64,000 nt of DNA from NCBI RefSeq assembly GCF_017639205.1, contig NZ_CP071139.1:8493501-8557500 (forward strand). The letters are read 5' to 3'. Origin of the DNA: Streptomyces nojiriensis. GTDB taxonomy: Bacteria > Actinomycetota > Actinomycetes > Streptomycetales > Streptomycetaceae. This document shows, piece after piece, positions 24,640 through 32,784 of this stretch. The notes below the pieces were generated by a model. It ran no database searches and had not been told where the DNA came from. It saw nothing but the letters and a program-made list of their open reading frames with translations. Position numbers and translations under genes: made by a program. Position 1 is the stretch's first letter. Each line of letters starts with the position of its first letter.

Positions 24640-25728
24640 ATGAACCCGTATCTGCGCACCCCCACTGCTCTGACCGTGCTGGCGCTCACCGCCACCCTCG
24701 CCGCCTGCGGCACCACCGAGGAGGGCGCCGCGAGCGGGAGCAACAATGTCACGATCGGCCTGCTGCTCCCCGAGAACGAGACCGCGCGGTACGAGAAGTT
24801 CGACAAGCCGCTGATGGAGAAGAAGGTCGCCCTGCTGACCCTCGGCAAGGGCAAGGTGGTCTACGCCAACGCGATGGGGGATGCGGCCAAGCAGAACGCC
24901 CAGGCCGACGCGATGATCGCGAGCAAGGTCGATGTCCTGGTCGTCGACGCGGTGGACTCCAAGGCGATCGCCGGCGCGGTGACGAAGGCCAAGGCGGCGG
25001 GCATCCCGGTCGTCGCCTACGACCGCCTGGCCGAGGGCCCGGTCGATGCGTACGTCTCCTTCGACAACGAGGACATCGGCCGCCTCCAGGGCAAGACCCT
25101 GCTGGATTCCCTGGGCGAGAGAGCCAGAAACGGGAAGATAGTCATGATGCACGGCGCCCTCACCGACCCCAACGCCGCCCGCTACAAGGCCGGCGCCCGC
25201 ACCGTCCTCGACGGCAAGGTGAACATCGGCAAGGAGTACGACACCGCCGAGTGGAAGCGGGAGAACGCGAGCGCCAACATGACGGCGGCGATCTCCGCAC
25301 TCGGCAAGGACAAGATCGTCGGCGTCTACTCCGCCAACGACGGCATGGCCGGCGGCATCATCTCCGCCCTCAAGGCCGCCGGCGTCTCCCCGCTGCCGCC
25401 GGTCACCGGTCAGGACACCGAACTCCCCGCCGTGCAGCGAATAGTGGCGGGCGAGCAGTTCATGAGCGTCTACAAGCCCTACTCCCGCGAAGCCGAGTCC
25501 GCGGCCGAACTCGCCGTCCTCCTCGCCCAGGGCGAGAAGATCGACGGAATCATCAACCAGGTGGTCAGCAGCCCCACCACCAAGCGCGTCCCCTCCATCC
25601 TCATCCTCGGCGTGTCCGTGACCCGCGACAACATCAAGAGCACCCTGGTCCTCGACAACGTCTACACCGTCGAGGAGATCTGCACCGAGGCCCTCAAGGC
25701 CGCGTGCGACGGGATCGGCCTGGAATAG
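24640..25728 (+). CDS. Sugar ABC transporter substrate-binding lipoprotein (XylF/CUT2-like)
   Basis: A 362-residue lipoprotein. The signal peptide ends in the lipobox 'LAACGTTEEG' (Cys near residue 24). The mature part is a periplasmic-binding-protein type 1 fold of the xylose/ribose group: 'VTIGLLLPENETARYEKFDKP', 'IPVVAYDRLAEGPVDAYVSFDN', 'IVGVYSANDGMAGG' and 'VTGQDTELPAVQRIVAGEQ'. Such proteins capture pentoses for a membrane ATPase/permease pair. Neither partner lies adjacent on either side, which is unusual for CUT2 systems; it may serve a distant transporter or be a sensor. SD GGGAGG precedes ATG 24640. Confidence 0.88.
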   Translation: MNPYLRTPTALTVLALTATLAACGTTEEGAASGSNNVTIGLLLPENETARYEKFDKPLMEKKVALLTLGKGKVVYANAMGDAAKQNAQADAMIASKVDVLVVDAVDSKAIAGAVTKAKAAGIPVVAYDRLAEGPVDAYVSFDNEDIGRLQGKTLLDSLGERARNGKIVMMHGALTDPNAARYKAGARTVLDGKVNIGKEYDTAEWKRENASANMTAAISALGKDKIVGVYSANDGMAGGIISALKAAGVSPLPPVTGQDTELPAVQRIVAGEQFMSVYKPYSREAESAAELAVLLAQGEKIDGIINQVVSSPTTKRVPSILILGVSVTRDNIKSTLVLDNVYTVEEICTEALKAACDGIGLE

Positions 25729-25845
25729 GGCGGCAGGCGGGCGGGGCCCCGCAAGCGCGCCGGCAGCGCGAAGGACAACGACGGCACCGGCCATGACGGG
25801 CCGTGTGCCCGGCCCGGTCCGGGGCCCGCGGCGACCCGCGCCCGC

Positions 25846-25860
25846 CCCGCCTTCGGCGGG
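25846..25860 (+). terminator. Short GC hairpin
   Basis: CCCGCC-TTC-GGCGGG, followed by TTCC, about 120 bp after the sugar-binding-protein stop and just before the GNAT promoter. Probably the terminator of the upstream gene. Confidence 0.5.
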
Positions 25861-25875
25861 TTCCGCGCCGCTCCT

Positions 25876-25887
25876 TATCCTCGCCCC
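25876..25887 (+). promoter_or_regulatory. Leaderless promoter of the GNAT gene
   Basis: TATCCT (25876-25881) is followed by 6 nt and then the ATG. No SD is present. Spacing would place the transcript start at the A of ATG. Confidence 0.5.
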
Positions 25888-26427
25888 ATGACGGCCACCA
25901 TCACCGCGCTCTCCGCCGCCGGACTCCGTGCCCACCGCGACGAACTCGCCGACCTGCTGCTCGCCGTGGTCGACGGCGGATCGTCCCTGGGCTTCCTCGC
26001 CGGGCTCGACCAGCGGGGCGCCGCCGCCTGGTGGGACTCCCTGCTGCCCGCCGTCGAGGACGGCTCCCTCGCGCTGTGGGTCTCCCGCACCGGCGGCGAC
26101 GGCCGGATCGACGGCACCGTCAGCTGGCACCGGGAGACCAAGGCGAACGGCCGCCACCGCGCCGAGCTGCGCAAGCTCATGGTCCACCCGGCCGCCCGCG
26201 GCCGGGGCACCGCCCGCGCCCTGCTCGCCGAGGCCGAGTCGGCCGCCGCCCGAGCCGGCGTCGTGCTGCTCTTCCTGGACACCGAGACCGGCAGCGGAGC
26301 CGAGCGGGTCTACCGCCGCGCGGGCTGGACCGAGGCCGGCACCATCCCCGACTACGCCACCGACCCGGCGGGCCGGCTCCACCCCACGACCCTCTACTAC
26401 AAGCAGCTCCGCGACGCCCACGGGTGA
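25888..26427 (+). CDS. GNAT family N-acetyltransferase
   Basis: A 179-residue acetyltransferase. The acetyl-CoA pyrophosphate loop is 'RGRGTARALLAEAES' preceded by 'LRKLMVHPAA'. The C-terminal beta-strand pair reads 'LFLDTETGSGAERVYRRAGW'. GNATs acetylate small-molecule or protein amines; the target is not evident. Start ATG 25888 has a TATCCT hexamer 6 nt upstream and no SD, suggesting a leaderless mRNA. It is separate from the tyrosinase operon that begins about 60 bp downstream. Confidence 0.88.
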   Translation: MTATITALSAAGLRAHRDELADLLLAVVDGGSSLGFLAGLDQRGAAAWWDSLLPAVEDGSLALWVSRTGGDGRIDGTVSWHRETKANGRHRAELRKLMVHPAARGRGTARALLAEAESAAARAGVVLLFLDTETGSGAERVYRRAGWTEAGTIPDYATDPAGRLHPTTLYYKQLRDAHG

Positions 26428-26486
26428 CCTCGCCCGCCGCGCGGCGTTAGACCCGTAGCCGCCGGCCACCGAGCGAGGGAGACCGT

Positions 26487-26855
26487 ATGTCCGCAGCATC
26501 GCCCGCCGCACCACTGACCCGCCGCGCGGTTCTCCGTACGGCCTTCACCGCGGCCGTGCTCGCCGGTACGGCCGCGGCCCTGGCGCCCGTACTGCGCGCC
26601 CGGCGTCCCCGGCAGACCCTCACCCCGGCGCCGCTCGCCGAGGAGGAGACCTACCGCGGCCGGCACATCGCCGTCGACGTCGCCGGGGTCCGGATCGACG
26701 GCCGCCCGCTGCACGTCATGCGCCGGGCCGACGGCAGCTACCTCAGCGGGATCAACCACTTCCAGTCCTATGCCACGCCACTGGAACTGGCCCGGGCCGC
26801 CGTCGACGAACTGGGCACCGCCCAGCTCGCCTTCGCGGCCCCGCACCACGGCTGA
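26487..26855 (+). CDS. melC1: Tyrosinase copper chaperone (MelC1), copy 1
   Basis: A 122-residue MelC1, which delivers copper to apotyrosinase and carries it through the Tat pathway as a complex. The Tat signal 'TRRAVLRTAFTAAVLAG' is near residues 11-27. The conserved core 'VRIDGRPLHVMRRADGSYLS', 'INHFQSYATPLELARAAVDEL' is present. Compared with copy 2 at 43416 it lacks a His-rich insertion but ends in 'APHHG'. SD GAGGGAG precedes the ATG. The stop is about 30 bp before the tyrosinase start, so the two form a melC operon without overlap. Confidence 0.88.
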   Translation: MSAASPAAPLTRRAVLRTAFTAAVLAGTAAALAPVLRARRPRQTLTPAPLAEEETYRGRHIAVDVAGVRIDGRPLHVMRRADGSYLSGINHFQSYATPLELARAAVDELGTAQLAFAAPHHG

Positions 26856-26886
26856 ACTGACCCAAGGGAACCGGAGGAGCCCCGCA

Positions 26887-27750
26887 TTGCACACCCGGCA
26901 GAACCAGAAGAACCTCACCAGCGCCCAGAAGAAGCGGTTCACGGCGGCGGTGCTGGAGCTCAAGCGCGACGGGGCCTACGACGCCCTCGTGCGCACCCAC
27001 GACAAGTACTTCGTGCCCGACCGCGACCGCAAGCTGCGCGTCGGGCACATGTCCCCGTCCTTCTTCCCGTGGCACCGGCGCTATCTGCTGGAGTTCGAGC
27101 GGCAGCTGCAGGAGATCGACCCGGGCGTGAGCGTCCCGTACTGGGACTGGACCGCCGACCCCAGCCCGGTCTCCTCCCTGTGGGCCGACGACTTCCTCGG
27201 CGGCACCGGCCGGGCGAGCGACCGCAAGGTGATGACCGGGCCGTTCGCCTACGACACGGGCAACTGGACGGTGACCGTGGGCATCACCGAGTCCGCGTTC
27301 CTCACCCGCAACCTCGGCCGGCCGCAGAATCCCATCACCCTGCCCACCGCGGCCGAACTCCAATGGGCGATCGACGACCCGACCTACGACGTCTCCCCCT
27401 GGGACTCCACGGCCACCGCGGGCGGCTTCCGCAACAAGCTGGAGGGCTGGTCGGCCCCCAGGAGCGAGCGCTGGCGCAACCACAACAAGGTCCACCAGTG
27501 GATCGGCGGCCACATGACCGGCGGTACGGCGCCCAACGACCCGGCGTTCTGGCTGCACCACGCCTTCGTCGACCTGATCTGGGACCGCTGGCAGCAGAAG
27601 CACCCCGGCTCCGGCTATCTGCCCGCCGCCCCGCTCGCCGTCGGCGACCTCCAGCGCGGCCGGGTGATCGCCCTCGACGAGCCGATGCCGCCGTGGAACG
27701 TCACCCCGCGCGAGATGTCCGACCACCAGGGCCTGTACCGCTACGAATGA
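26887..27750 (+). CDS. melC2: Tyrosinase (MelC2), copy 1
   Basis: A 287-residue type-3 copper monooxygenase that oxidises tyrosine to melanin precursors; it has no signal of its own and depends on MelC1. CuA region: 'SPSFFPWHRRYLLEFE'. CuB region: 'HNKVHQWIGGHM' and 'NDPAFWLHHAFVDLIWDRW'. Start TTG 26887 is supported by GGAGGAG 7 nt upstream and by matching the conserved family N-terminus ('RQNQKNLTSAQKKRF'). Longer frames upstream are shadow. It diverges from copy 2 in the central loop, with an insertion around 'TATAGGFRNKLEGWSAPRSER'. A strong hairpin follows. Confidence 0.9.
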   Translation: MHTRQNQKNLTSAQKKRFTAAVLELKRDGAYDALVRTHDKYFVPDRDRKLRVGHMSPSFFPWHRRYLLEFERQLQEIDPGVSVPYWDWTADPSPVSSLWADDFLGGTGRASDRKVMTGPFAYDTGNWTVTVGITESAFLTRNLGRPQNPITLPTAAELQWAIDDPTYDVSPWDSTATAGGFRNKLEGWSAPRSERWRNHNKVHQWIGGHMTGGTAPNDPAFWLHHAFVDLIWDRWQQKHPGSGYLPAAPLAVGDLQRGRVIALDEPMPPWNVTPREMSDHQGLYRYE

Positions 27751-27801
27751 CGCGCGCGGCCCGTGCGTACCCGCCGTGCGCGGGGGCACAGGGGCACAGG
27801 G

Positions 27802-27835
27802 GGAAGGGCCCCCGCCGGGTGGCGGGGGCCCTTCC
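27802..27835 (+). terminator. 15-bp hairpin terminator of the melC operon
   Basis: Perfect arms 27802-27816 and 27821-27835 with a GGGT loop, 52 bp after the tyrosinase stop. It also separates the convergent chaplin gene. Confidence 0.85.
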
Positions 27836-27837
27836 GT

Positions 27838-27869
27838 CGATCAGCCGATCACACGATCAGGCGATCAGT
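27838..27869. repeat. Four-copy 8-bp tandem repeat at the chaplin 3' end
   Basis: Units CGATCAnn start at 27838, 27846, 27854 and 27862. The last contains the chaplin stop codon (27865-27867). Because the period is 8, TGA is reiterated in all three minus-strand frames. Confidence 0.85.
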
Positions 27870-28149
27870 GGCCGTAGTCGCCACCCTCGGTGTGGTGGCC
27901 GCCGTGGCCGGAGGCGTTGACGCAGGTGTTGCCGAACGCCGGGTTCAGCAGGGCGATCACGTTCACGGTGTTGCCGCAGACGTTGACCGGGACGTGCACC
28001 GGAACCTGGAGCAGGTTGCCCGACAGGACACCGGGGGAGCCGACCGCCGCACCGTGCGCTCCGGCATCGGCGACAGCCAGACCCGCACCGGCGACCACGG
28101 CGCTGCCGGTGACAGCGGTGATGGCGAATGCCTTCGCGATACGCGACAT
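27865..28149 (-). CDS. Short chaplin with His-rich C-terminal tail
   Basis: A 94-residue exported chaplin, one of the amyloid surfactant proteins that coat aerial hyphae and spores. A Sec signal peptide ends at 'GLAVADAG' (about residue 28). One chaplin domain follows, with 'SGNLLQVPVHVPVNVCGNTV' and the second Cys in 'NPAFGNTCVN'. Instead of ending there as short chaplins of the ChpE/ChpH type do, it continues with about 14 residues, 'SGHGGHHTEGGDYGH', rich in His and Gly. ATG 28149 has GAGGAG upstream; an 11-residue longer frame is not needed. Copper or zinc binding by the tail is inferred, notable beside a tyrosinase operon. Confidence 0.88.
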   Translation of the reverse strand: MSRIAKAFAITAVTGSAVVAGAGLAVADAGAHGAAVGSPGVLSGNLLQVPVHVPVNVCGNTVNVIALLNPAFGNTCVNASGHGGHHTEGGDYGH

Positions 28150-28177
28150 CAAGATCTCCTCGTGAGATGTGTGGGGC

Positions 28178-28196
28178 GCCACAGGATCTCTGTGGC
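28178..28196. promoter_or_regulatory. Hairpin GCCACAG-N5-CTGTGGC upstream of the chaplin gene
   Basis: A perfect 7-bp dyad, 29 bp before the chaplin ATG and about 50 bp beyond the end of the next minus-strand gene. It may be an operator or leader stem for the chaplin, or the terminator of gene 28249-28572. Confidence 0.45.
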
Positions 28197-28248
28197 ATTT
28201 GACATGGCATACAACGCGGGGGAGGCCAAGGGGTCACGGCCCGTGCGC

Positions 28249-28572
28249 CTACCTGGTGACGGAAAACCGGACGGAGGCGAAATACGGCCGCACCTGGCCG
28301 ACCTCCCCGGGCCGCATGACCCGCAGGGCCCGGCCGGAACACCGGTGGCCCTCGAAGAGGGTCGCCGAGCTCCCGGTCCCGTTGGTGACCGCCCGGGCGC
28401 CGCCGCCCTCCGCCTCGACGCACCCCCTCGGCGCGGTGAGGCCGTGGACCCGGTCGTCCTGGCCGACGTACTGGAAGTCCGGACCGGCGGCCGCATGCGC
28501 CGCACCGGGCAGGAGCGTGGCGCCCGCCAGGAGCAGGACGGGCACGGCAGGGTGGATACGCAGGAATCGCAT
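28249..28572 (-). CDS. Small secreted protein of unknown function
   Basis: A 107-residue exported protein. The signal peptide 'FLRIHPAVPVLLLAGATLL' ends at 'AHAAA' near residue 28. The mature 80 residues contain two Cys ('RGCVEA' and 'GHRCSG') likely to form a disulfide, and end in a short beta-rich segment 'VRPYFASVRFSVTR'. Codon usage looks genuine and ATG 28572 begins the signal peptide, so I treat it as real. No family is recognised. It sits between a chaplin and an esterase, divergent from the latter. Confidence 0.6.
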   Translation of the reverse strand: MRFLRIHPAVPVLLLAGATLLPGAAHAAAGPDFQYVGQDDRVHGLTAPRGCVEAEGGGARAVTNGTGSSATLFEGHRCSGRALRVMRPGEVGQVRPYFASVRFSVTR

Positions 28573-28679
28573 GCCCGTCCAACCGGGCCGGGCCCGGACC
28601 CGGTCACGCCTTGTCACCCGTTGGACGGCTGTGCGACGGTGCGGCGGTGCGACCGGCACCGTCATCGCAGGAGGACGAG

Positions 28680-30155
28680 ATGAGCGCAGAGGCTGCCGCC
28701 GACGGCCGCCGCCGGCCGCGGGCCAGGACGGCGACCGGGGTCGTCGAGGGCCGGACCGGGCCCGGGGGGACCGCCGTATTCCTGGGCATCCCCTACGCGG
28801 CCCCGCCCGTCGGCGCCCTGCGCTTCGCGGCTCCCGAGCCCCCGGCCGCCTGGGACGGCGTACGGGATGCCGCCGCCTACGGGCCGACCGCGCCCAAGGT
28901 GCCCTACCCGGACACCTTCGCGGCCCTGCTCCCCGACCCGGTGATCCCGGGGGACGACTGCCTGAACGTGAACGTGTGGACCCCCGACCCGGCCCCCGGT
29001 GCCCGGCTGCCCGTCATGGTCTGGATCCACGGCGGCGCCCACACCCGCGGCTCCTCGGCCGTCCCCGTGTACGACGGCTCCGCCTTCGCCCGCGACGGGG
29101 TCGTGCTCGTCTCCTTCAACTTCCGCCTCGGCGTCCTCGGCTACGGACTCTTCCCCGACGCCCCCGCCAACCGCGGCCTGCTGGACCAGATCGCCGCCCT
29201 CACATGGGTCCGCGACAACATCGGGGCCTTCGGCGGGGACCCCGACCGGGTCACCGTCTTCGGTGAATCCGCCGGGGCCATCGGCATCGGCGCCCTCCTG
29301 GCCGCCCCGCGCGCGGCCGGGCTCTTCGCCCGGGCCGTCCTGCAGAGCGGCGCCCCCGAGGTCGTGGCGCGCACCAAGGTCCGCGCCACGGTCCGGCGGA
29401 TGGCTTCGCTCCTCGAGGTGGACGCCACCGCCGCGGCCTTCACGGCCACCGCCCTGCCCGACCTGCTCACCGCCCAGGCGGCCGTCCTGCGCCGATCGGG
29501 CCCGCTCCTCGGCGGACCCGCCTTCGGCCTGGTCACCGACCCGGACACGGTCCCGGCCGACCCCCTCGACACCCTGTGCGCGGCGGCCGCCTCCGGAGAG
29601 GTGCCGCTGCTCCTCGGCTGGACCCGTGACGAGTACCGGCTGTGGCTCGCCCCCACCGGCGGGATGCGGCTGCTGGACCGGCTCGGCCCGCTCGCCGTGG
29701 TGCTGGCCCGTGCCCGCTCCGGCAAGGACCGGGCGGCCGTACGGGCGCTGCGCGCCGCGCTGCCCGCCGCGGGCCCCGCCGAACTGGCCGGACAACTGCT
29801 CACCGACCACCTGCTGCGCGACCCGCTGCGCAGGCTCGCCGGGGCGCGGCGGGCGGCGCCGAGCTTCCTGTACGAGTTCGGCTGGCCCTCCGGCCTGCCG
29901 GGCCTGGGCTCCTGCCACGCCCTGGAGCTGGGCTTCGTGTTCGACACGCTCGCGGTGCCGGAGGCCGCCTGGCTGGCCGGGCCGGACACCCCGCAGGCGC
30001 TGGCGGACGAGATGCACGCGGCCTGGGTGCGGTTCGCGGTGACGGGCGATCCGGGCTGGGCGGCCTGGAACGGCGACGGCCCGCCGAAGGTGTTCGGCGG
30101 GCCGGAGCTCGATGGTGCGGGGGCGCCGGTGGTTACTCGACGGGCCCTTCCATGA
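28680..30155 (+). CDS. Carboxylesterase type B
   Basis: A 491-residue carboxylesterase/para-nitrobenzyl-esterase family hydrolase. Features in order: 'FLGIPYAAPPVGALRF', 'DDCLNVNVWTPD', oxyanion hole 'WIHGGAHTRGSS', the nucleophile elbow 'FGESAGAIGIG', and the late 'GSCHALELGFVFD' with the catalytic His. The acid is expected in 'LLGWTRDEYRLWL'. It hydrolyses carboxylic esters in the cytosol; the physiological substrate is unknown. SD AGGAGG precedes ATG 28680. The 3' end overlaps the convergent esterase gene by 23 bp. Confidence 0.9.
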   Translation: MSAEAAADGRRRPRARTATGVVEGRTGPGGTAVFLGIPYAAPPVGALRFAAPEPPAAWDGVRDAAAYGPTAPKVPYPDTFAALLPDPVIPGDDCLNVNVWTPDPAPGARLPVMVWIHGGAHTRGSSAVPVYDGSAFARDGVVLVSFNFRLGVLGYGLFPDAPANRGLLDQIAALTWVRDNIGAFGGDPDRVTVFGESAGAIGIGALLAAPRAAGLFARAVLQSGAPEVVARTKVRATVRRMASLLEVDATAAAFTATALPDLLTAQAAVLRRSGPLLGGPAFGLVTDPDTVPADPLDTLCAAAASGEVPLLLGWTRDEYRLWLAPTGGMRLLDRLGPLAVVLARARSGKDRAAVRALRAALPAAGPAELAGQLLTDHLLRDPLRRLAGARRAAPSFLYEFGWPSGLPGLGSCHALELGFVFDTLAVPEAAWLAGPDTPQALADEMHAAWVRFAVTGDPGWAAWNGDGPPKVFGGPELDGAGAPVVTRRALP

Positions 30156-31428
30156 CCTTGCTGATGTACTGGACCGGCCCTTCGCCCATGTTCGGCACAT
30201 AGGTCTTGGCGTTGTGCTGGCCGCCCTTGATGACCTTCAACTCGGCGTGGATGGGGCCCTTGTTGCCATAGGTGGCGACGAACTTCTGCACGTCGGGCAG
30301 GGTCTTCTTGTTGTTCTCGCTGTCGCCGACCTGGAAGGCGAGGTAGACCTCCGGGCCCTTGGTGTCGATGAGCTGCTTCGCCAGCAGCTCCGGGTTGTTC
30401 TCGGCCTTCTCCTTGTCGTGGCCCTTCCACAGGGAGGAGTCCGGGACGACGTCCGGGCCGGAGGCGATCACGGCCTTGAACTTGTCCGGGTGCTTCAGTA
30501 CGGCCTTCAGGCCCGCGAATCCGCCGGTGGAGGAGCCCATGAAGGCCCAGCCGTCACGGGACTTGACGGTGCGGAAGTTCGCCTTCATCAGGTCCGGGAC
30601 GTCCTCGGTCAGCCAGGTGCCCATCTTGGGCTGGCCGGGTATGTCGGAGCCGTCCCAGTAGATGCCCTTGTCGTCCGGCGCCGGGTTGAGGACCGGCATG
30701 GCCAGGATGAAGGGCTTGCTCTTGCCCTCCGCGTACCACTTGCTGATGCTGGTCTGGAGACCGAGGTCGGTGCCCATCCAGTAGTTGCTCGGGTAGCCGG
30801 CGCCGCCCGGCAGGGCGATCATGACCGGGAAGCCGCTCTTGGCGAACTTCGGGTCGTTGTACTCCTTGGGGGCCCAGACCCAGACCTTGCCCTTGAAGCC
30901 GGACTTCTTGCCGTCCAGCGTGGTGACGGCCACGTGCGTGCCGTCGGCGAGGGTCATGGTGTTCTTGAACTCGGAGGCCGGCCCGGTCGGCATCAGCATC
31001 TTGGAGTTCGGCGGCGGGGGAGCGTCGTTCTTCTTGCCGCCCCCCGCGGGCGTCTGCCCGAAGGACACCGCGGAGCCCTTGTCGGTGAACGGGGGTATCT
31101 CGTAGTGGTTCAGCACGAGCGCGGCTATACCGGCGAGCGCGAGCACGGAGGCGCCCGCGATCAGCCAGCGGCGTCCCCTGCGGCGGCGCGGCGGCTCCTC
31201 GGGGAGGAGGTCCTGCGGTCCGTAGCGCGCCGTCTGTTCGTACTGGTCCTGCGGTGCGTACTGCGGCTGCTGCCCGTACCGGTCCTGCTGCCCGTACGGC
31301 TGCTGGGGGCGGCCGGGCGGCGGCTGCTGTCCGTACGGCCGGCCGTACTGGTCGCCGTGGGGCGGCTGCGGTATCTGTCCTTCCGGCCGGTACGGCTGGT
31401 ACTGCTGCCCGTCGGGTGCGTACGACAT
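30133..31428 (-). CDS. Membrane-anchored alpha/beta-hydrolase, antigen 85/esterase-D-like
   Basis: A 431-residue protein. Residues 1-80 are Gln/Tyr/Pro-rich low complexity with repeated 'YGQQ' blocks and end in 'RRRRGRRWL'. One transmembrane helix ('LIAGASVLALAGIAALVL') follows. The outward part is an esterase fold: 'GFPVMIALPGGAGYPSNYW', the nucleophile in 'GWAFMGSSTGGFAGL', and 'ASGPDVV'. The late 'GGQHNAKTY' supplies the probable His. The family includes mycolyltransferase-like and S-formylglutathione hydrolase-like enzymes. A tyrosine/glutamine-rich cytosolic tail is common in Streptomyces envelope proteins. Substrate unknown. Confidence 0.82.
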   Translation of the reverse strand: MSYAPDGQQYQPYRPEGQIPQPPHGDQYGRPYGQQPPPGRPQQPYGQQDRYGQQPQYAPQDQYEQTARYGPQDLLPEEPPRRRRGRRWLIAGASVLALAGIAALVLNHYEIPPFTDKGSAVSFGQTPAGGGKKNDAPPPPNSKMLMPTGPASEFKNTMTLADGTHVAVTTLDGKKSGFKGKVWVWAPKEYNDPKFAKSGFPVMIALPGGAGYPSNYWMGTDLGLQTSISKWYAEGKSKPFILAMPVLNPAPDDKGIYWDGSDIPGQPKMGTWLTEDVPDLMKANFRTVKSRDGWAFMGSSTGGFAGLKAVLKHPDKFKAVIASGPDVVPDSSLWKGHDKEKAENNPELLAKQLIDTKGPEVYLAFQVGDSENNKKTLPDVQKFVATYGNKGPIHAELKVIKGGQHNAKTYVPNMGEGPVQYISKVMEGPVE

Positions 31429-31694
31429 GTGCGGTGGCTCTCCGGCTGGTGCTGCCCCAGAGGGGCGGGGTGGTCTGACTGCTGGGTCCTTCCGTTCGAA
31501 GGATGAACGAAAGCATGTCAGGGTTCCGCACTTTCCCTACTCTTGGGGTGCCCTGGGGAAGGCCATTGCCTGGCATCCGGACGCCCGGTGGAGTTCACGG
31601 ACCCGCCCCCGTCCGGGCCTGGCTCTTGTGCAGGTCGCCGGTTATGGTGCCCCCGCGCCGCCCCCGGAACCCCACCCCGCCCCGGAGTCATCCC

Positions 31695-32723
31695 ATGTCG
31701 CTCCAGCGCCGGATCCTGATCCTGGTCACCGCCGTGGCCCTGCTCGCGGCCGTGGGCGTACTCGCCGTCGTGCGGGCCTCCTCGCGCGCCGACGAGAAGG
31801 ACCACGCCCGGGCGGGCGGCCCGCCGGTCACCCCGGGCGCGGTCTCGCTGGCGCCGGACGACGGCGGCCGGCGGATCGTGTTCCGCAACATGGCCTGGGG
31901 ACCGCACCGGGACGAGCTCGCCACGGTCGCGGCCGGCGCGCCGGAGGGGCCCCGTACCGCGTCCGGGGTGAGCTGCCTGCGCTTCCACGCGGCCGGTGGC
32001 ACCGGGATCTGCCTCCGGGCGGACCGCGGCGGGCTCCAGGAGGGCTACCGGGCCGTCGTCCTCGACGCCCGGCTGAAAGAGGTGTCGGCACACCCGCTCG
32101 GCGGCCTCCCCACCCGGGCCCGGGTCTCACCGGGCGGGCACCTCGCCGCCTGGACCGTCTTCGTCGGCGGGGACTCGTACGCAGGTACGAATTTCTCGAC
32201 GCGGACCTCGGTGCTCGACCTGCGCACCGGCACGCTCGACGCCTCGCTGGAGGACTTCACGATCCTGAAGGACGGCAAGCCGTACCGCAGTGCCGACGTC
32301 AACTTCTGGGGGGTGACCTTCGCCGCGGACGAGCGGACCTTCTACGCGACCCTCGCCACCGGAGGCCGGACCCATCTGGTCCGCGGGGACCTGGGCGAGC
32401 GCACCGTGACCACCCTGCGCGAGAACGCCGAGTGCCCGTCGCTGTCACCGGACGGGACCCGGGTGGTCTTCAAGAAGCGCGTGCCGGGCCTGCCGGCCGA
32501 GGCGCCCTGGCGGCTGTACGCGCTGGACCTGGCCTCCGGAGCCGAGCACCCGCTCGCCGAGGAGCGCAGCGTGGACGACCAGGTGGTGTGGACCGACGAC
32601 CGGACCGTCGTCTACGCCTTGCCGGGGGACTTCGGCGCCGACCTGTACGCCGTACCGGCCGACGGGGGCGGCGCCCCCGCCCGGCTCGTGGACTCGGCCC
32701 TCGCCCCGGCCTTCCTCGGCTGA
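31695..32723 (+). CDS. Membrane-anchored TolB-like propeller protein
   Basis: A 342-residue protein with an N-terminal anchor ('RILILVTAVALLAAVGVLAVV', residues 6-26) and an outward beta-propeller of the TolB/WD40-like type. Propeller strands include 'PDDGGRRIVFRNMAWG', 'ARVSPGGHLAAWTVF', 'CPSLSPDGTRVVFKKR' and 'QVVWTDDRTVVYALPG'. No enzyme motif is present, so a binding or scaffolding role is likely. ATG 31695 is preferred over upstream frames because it opens the membrane anchor and has GGAG 8 nt upstream. It is divergent from the envelope esterase and may work with it. Confidence 0.75.
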   Translation: MSLQRRILILVTAVALLAAVGVLAVVRASSRADEKDHARAGGPPVTPGAVSLAPDDGGRRIVFRNMAWGPHRDELATVAAGAPEGPRTASGVSCLRFHAAGGTGICLRADRGGLQEGYRAVVLDARLKEVSAHPLGGLPTRARVSPGGHLAAWTVFVGGDSYAGTNFSTRTSVLDLRTGTLDASLEDFTILKDGKPYRSADVNFWGVTFAADERTFYATLATGGRTHLVRGDLGERTVTTLRENAECPSLSPDGTRVVFKKRVPGLPAEAPWRLYALDLASGAEHPLAEERSVDDQVVWTDDRTVVYALPGDFGADLYAVPADGGGAPARLVDSALAPAFLG

Positions 32724-32784
32724 GGAGGCCGCGGCGAGGGCCGGGGGAGGAGCGTTTTTCCGTTCTTCGTCCGGCTGGACGCGG

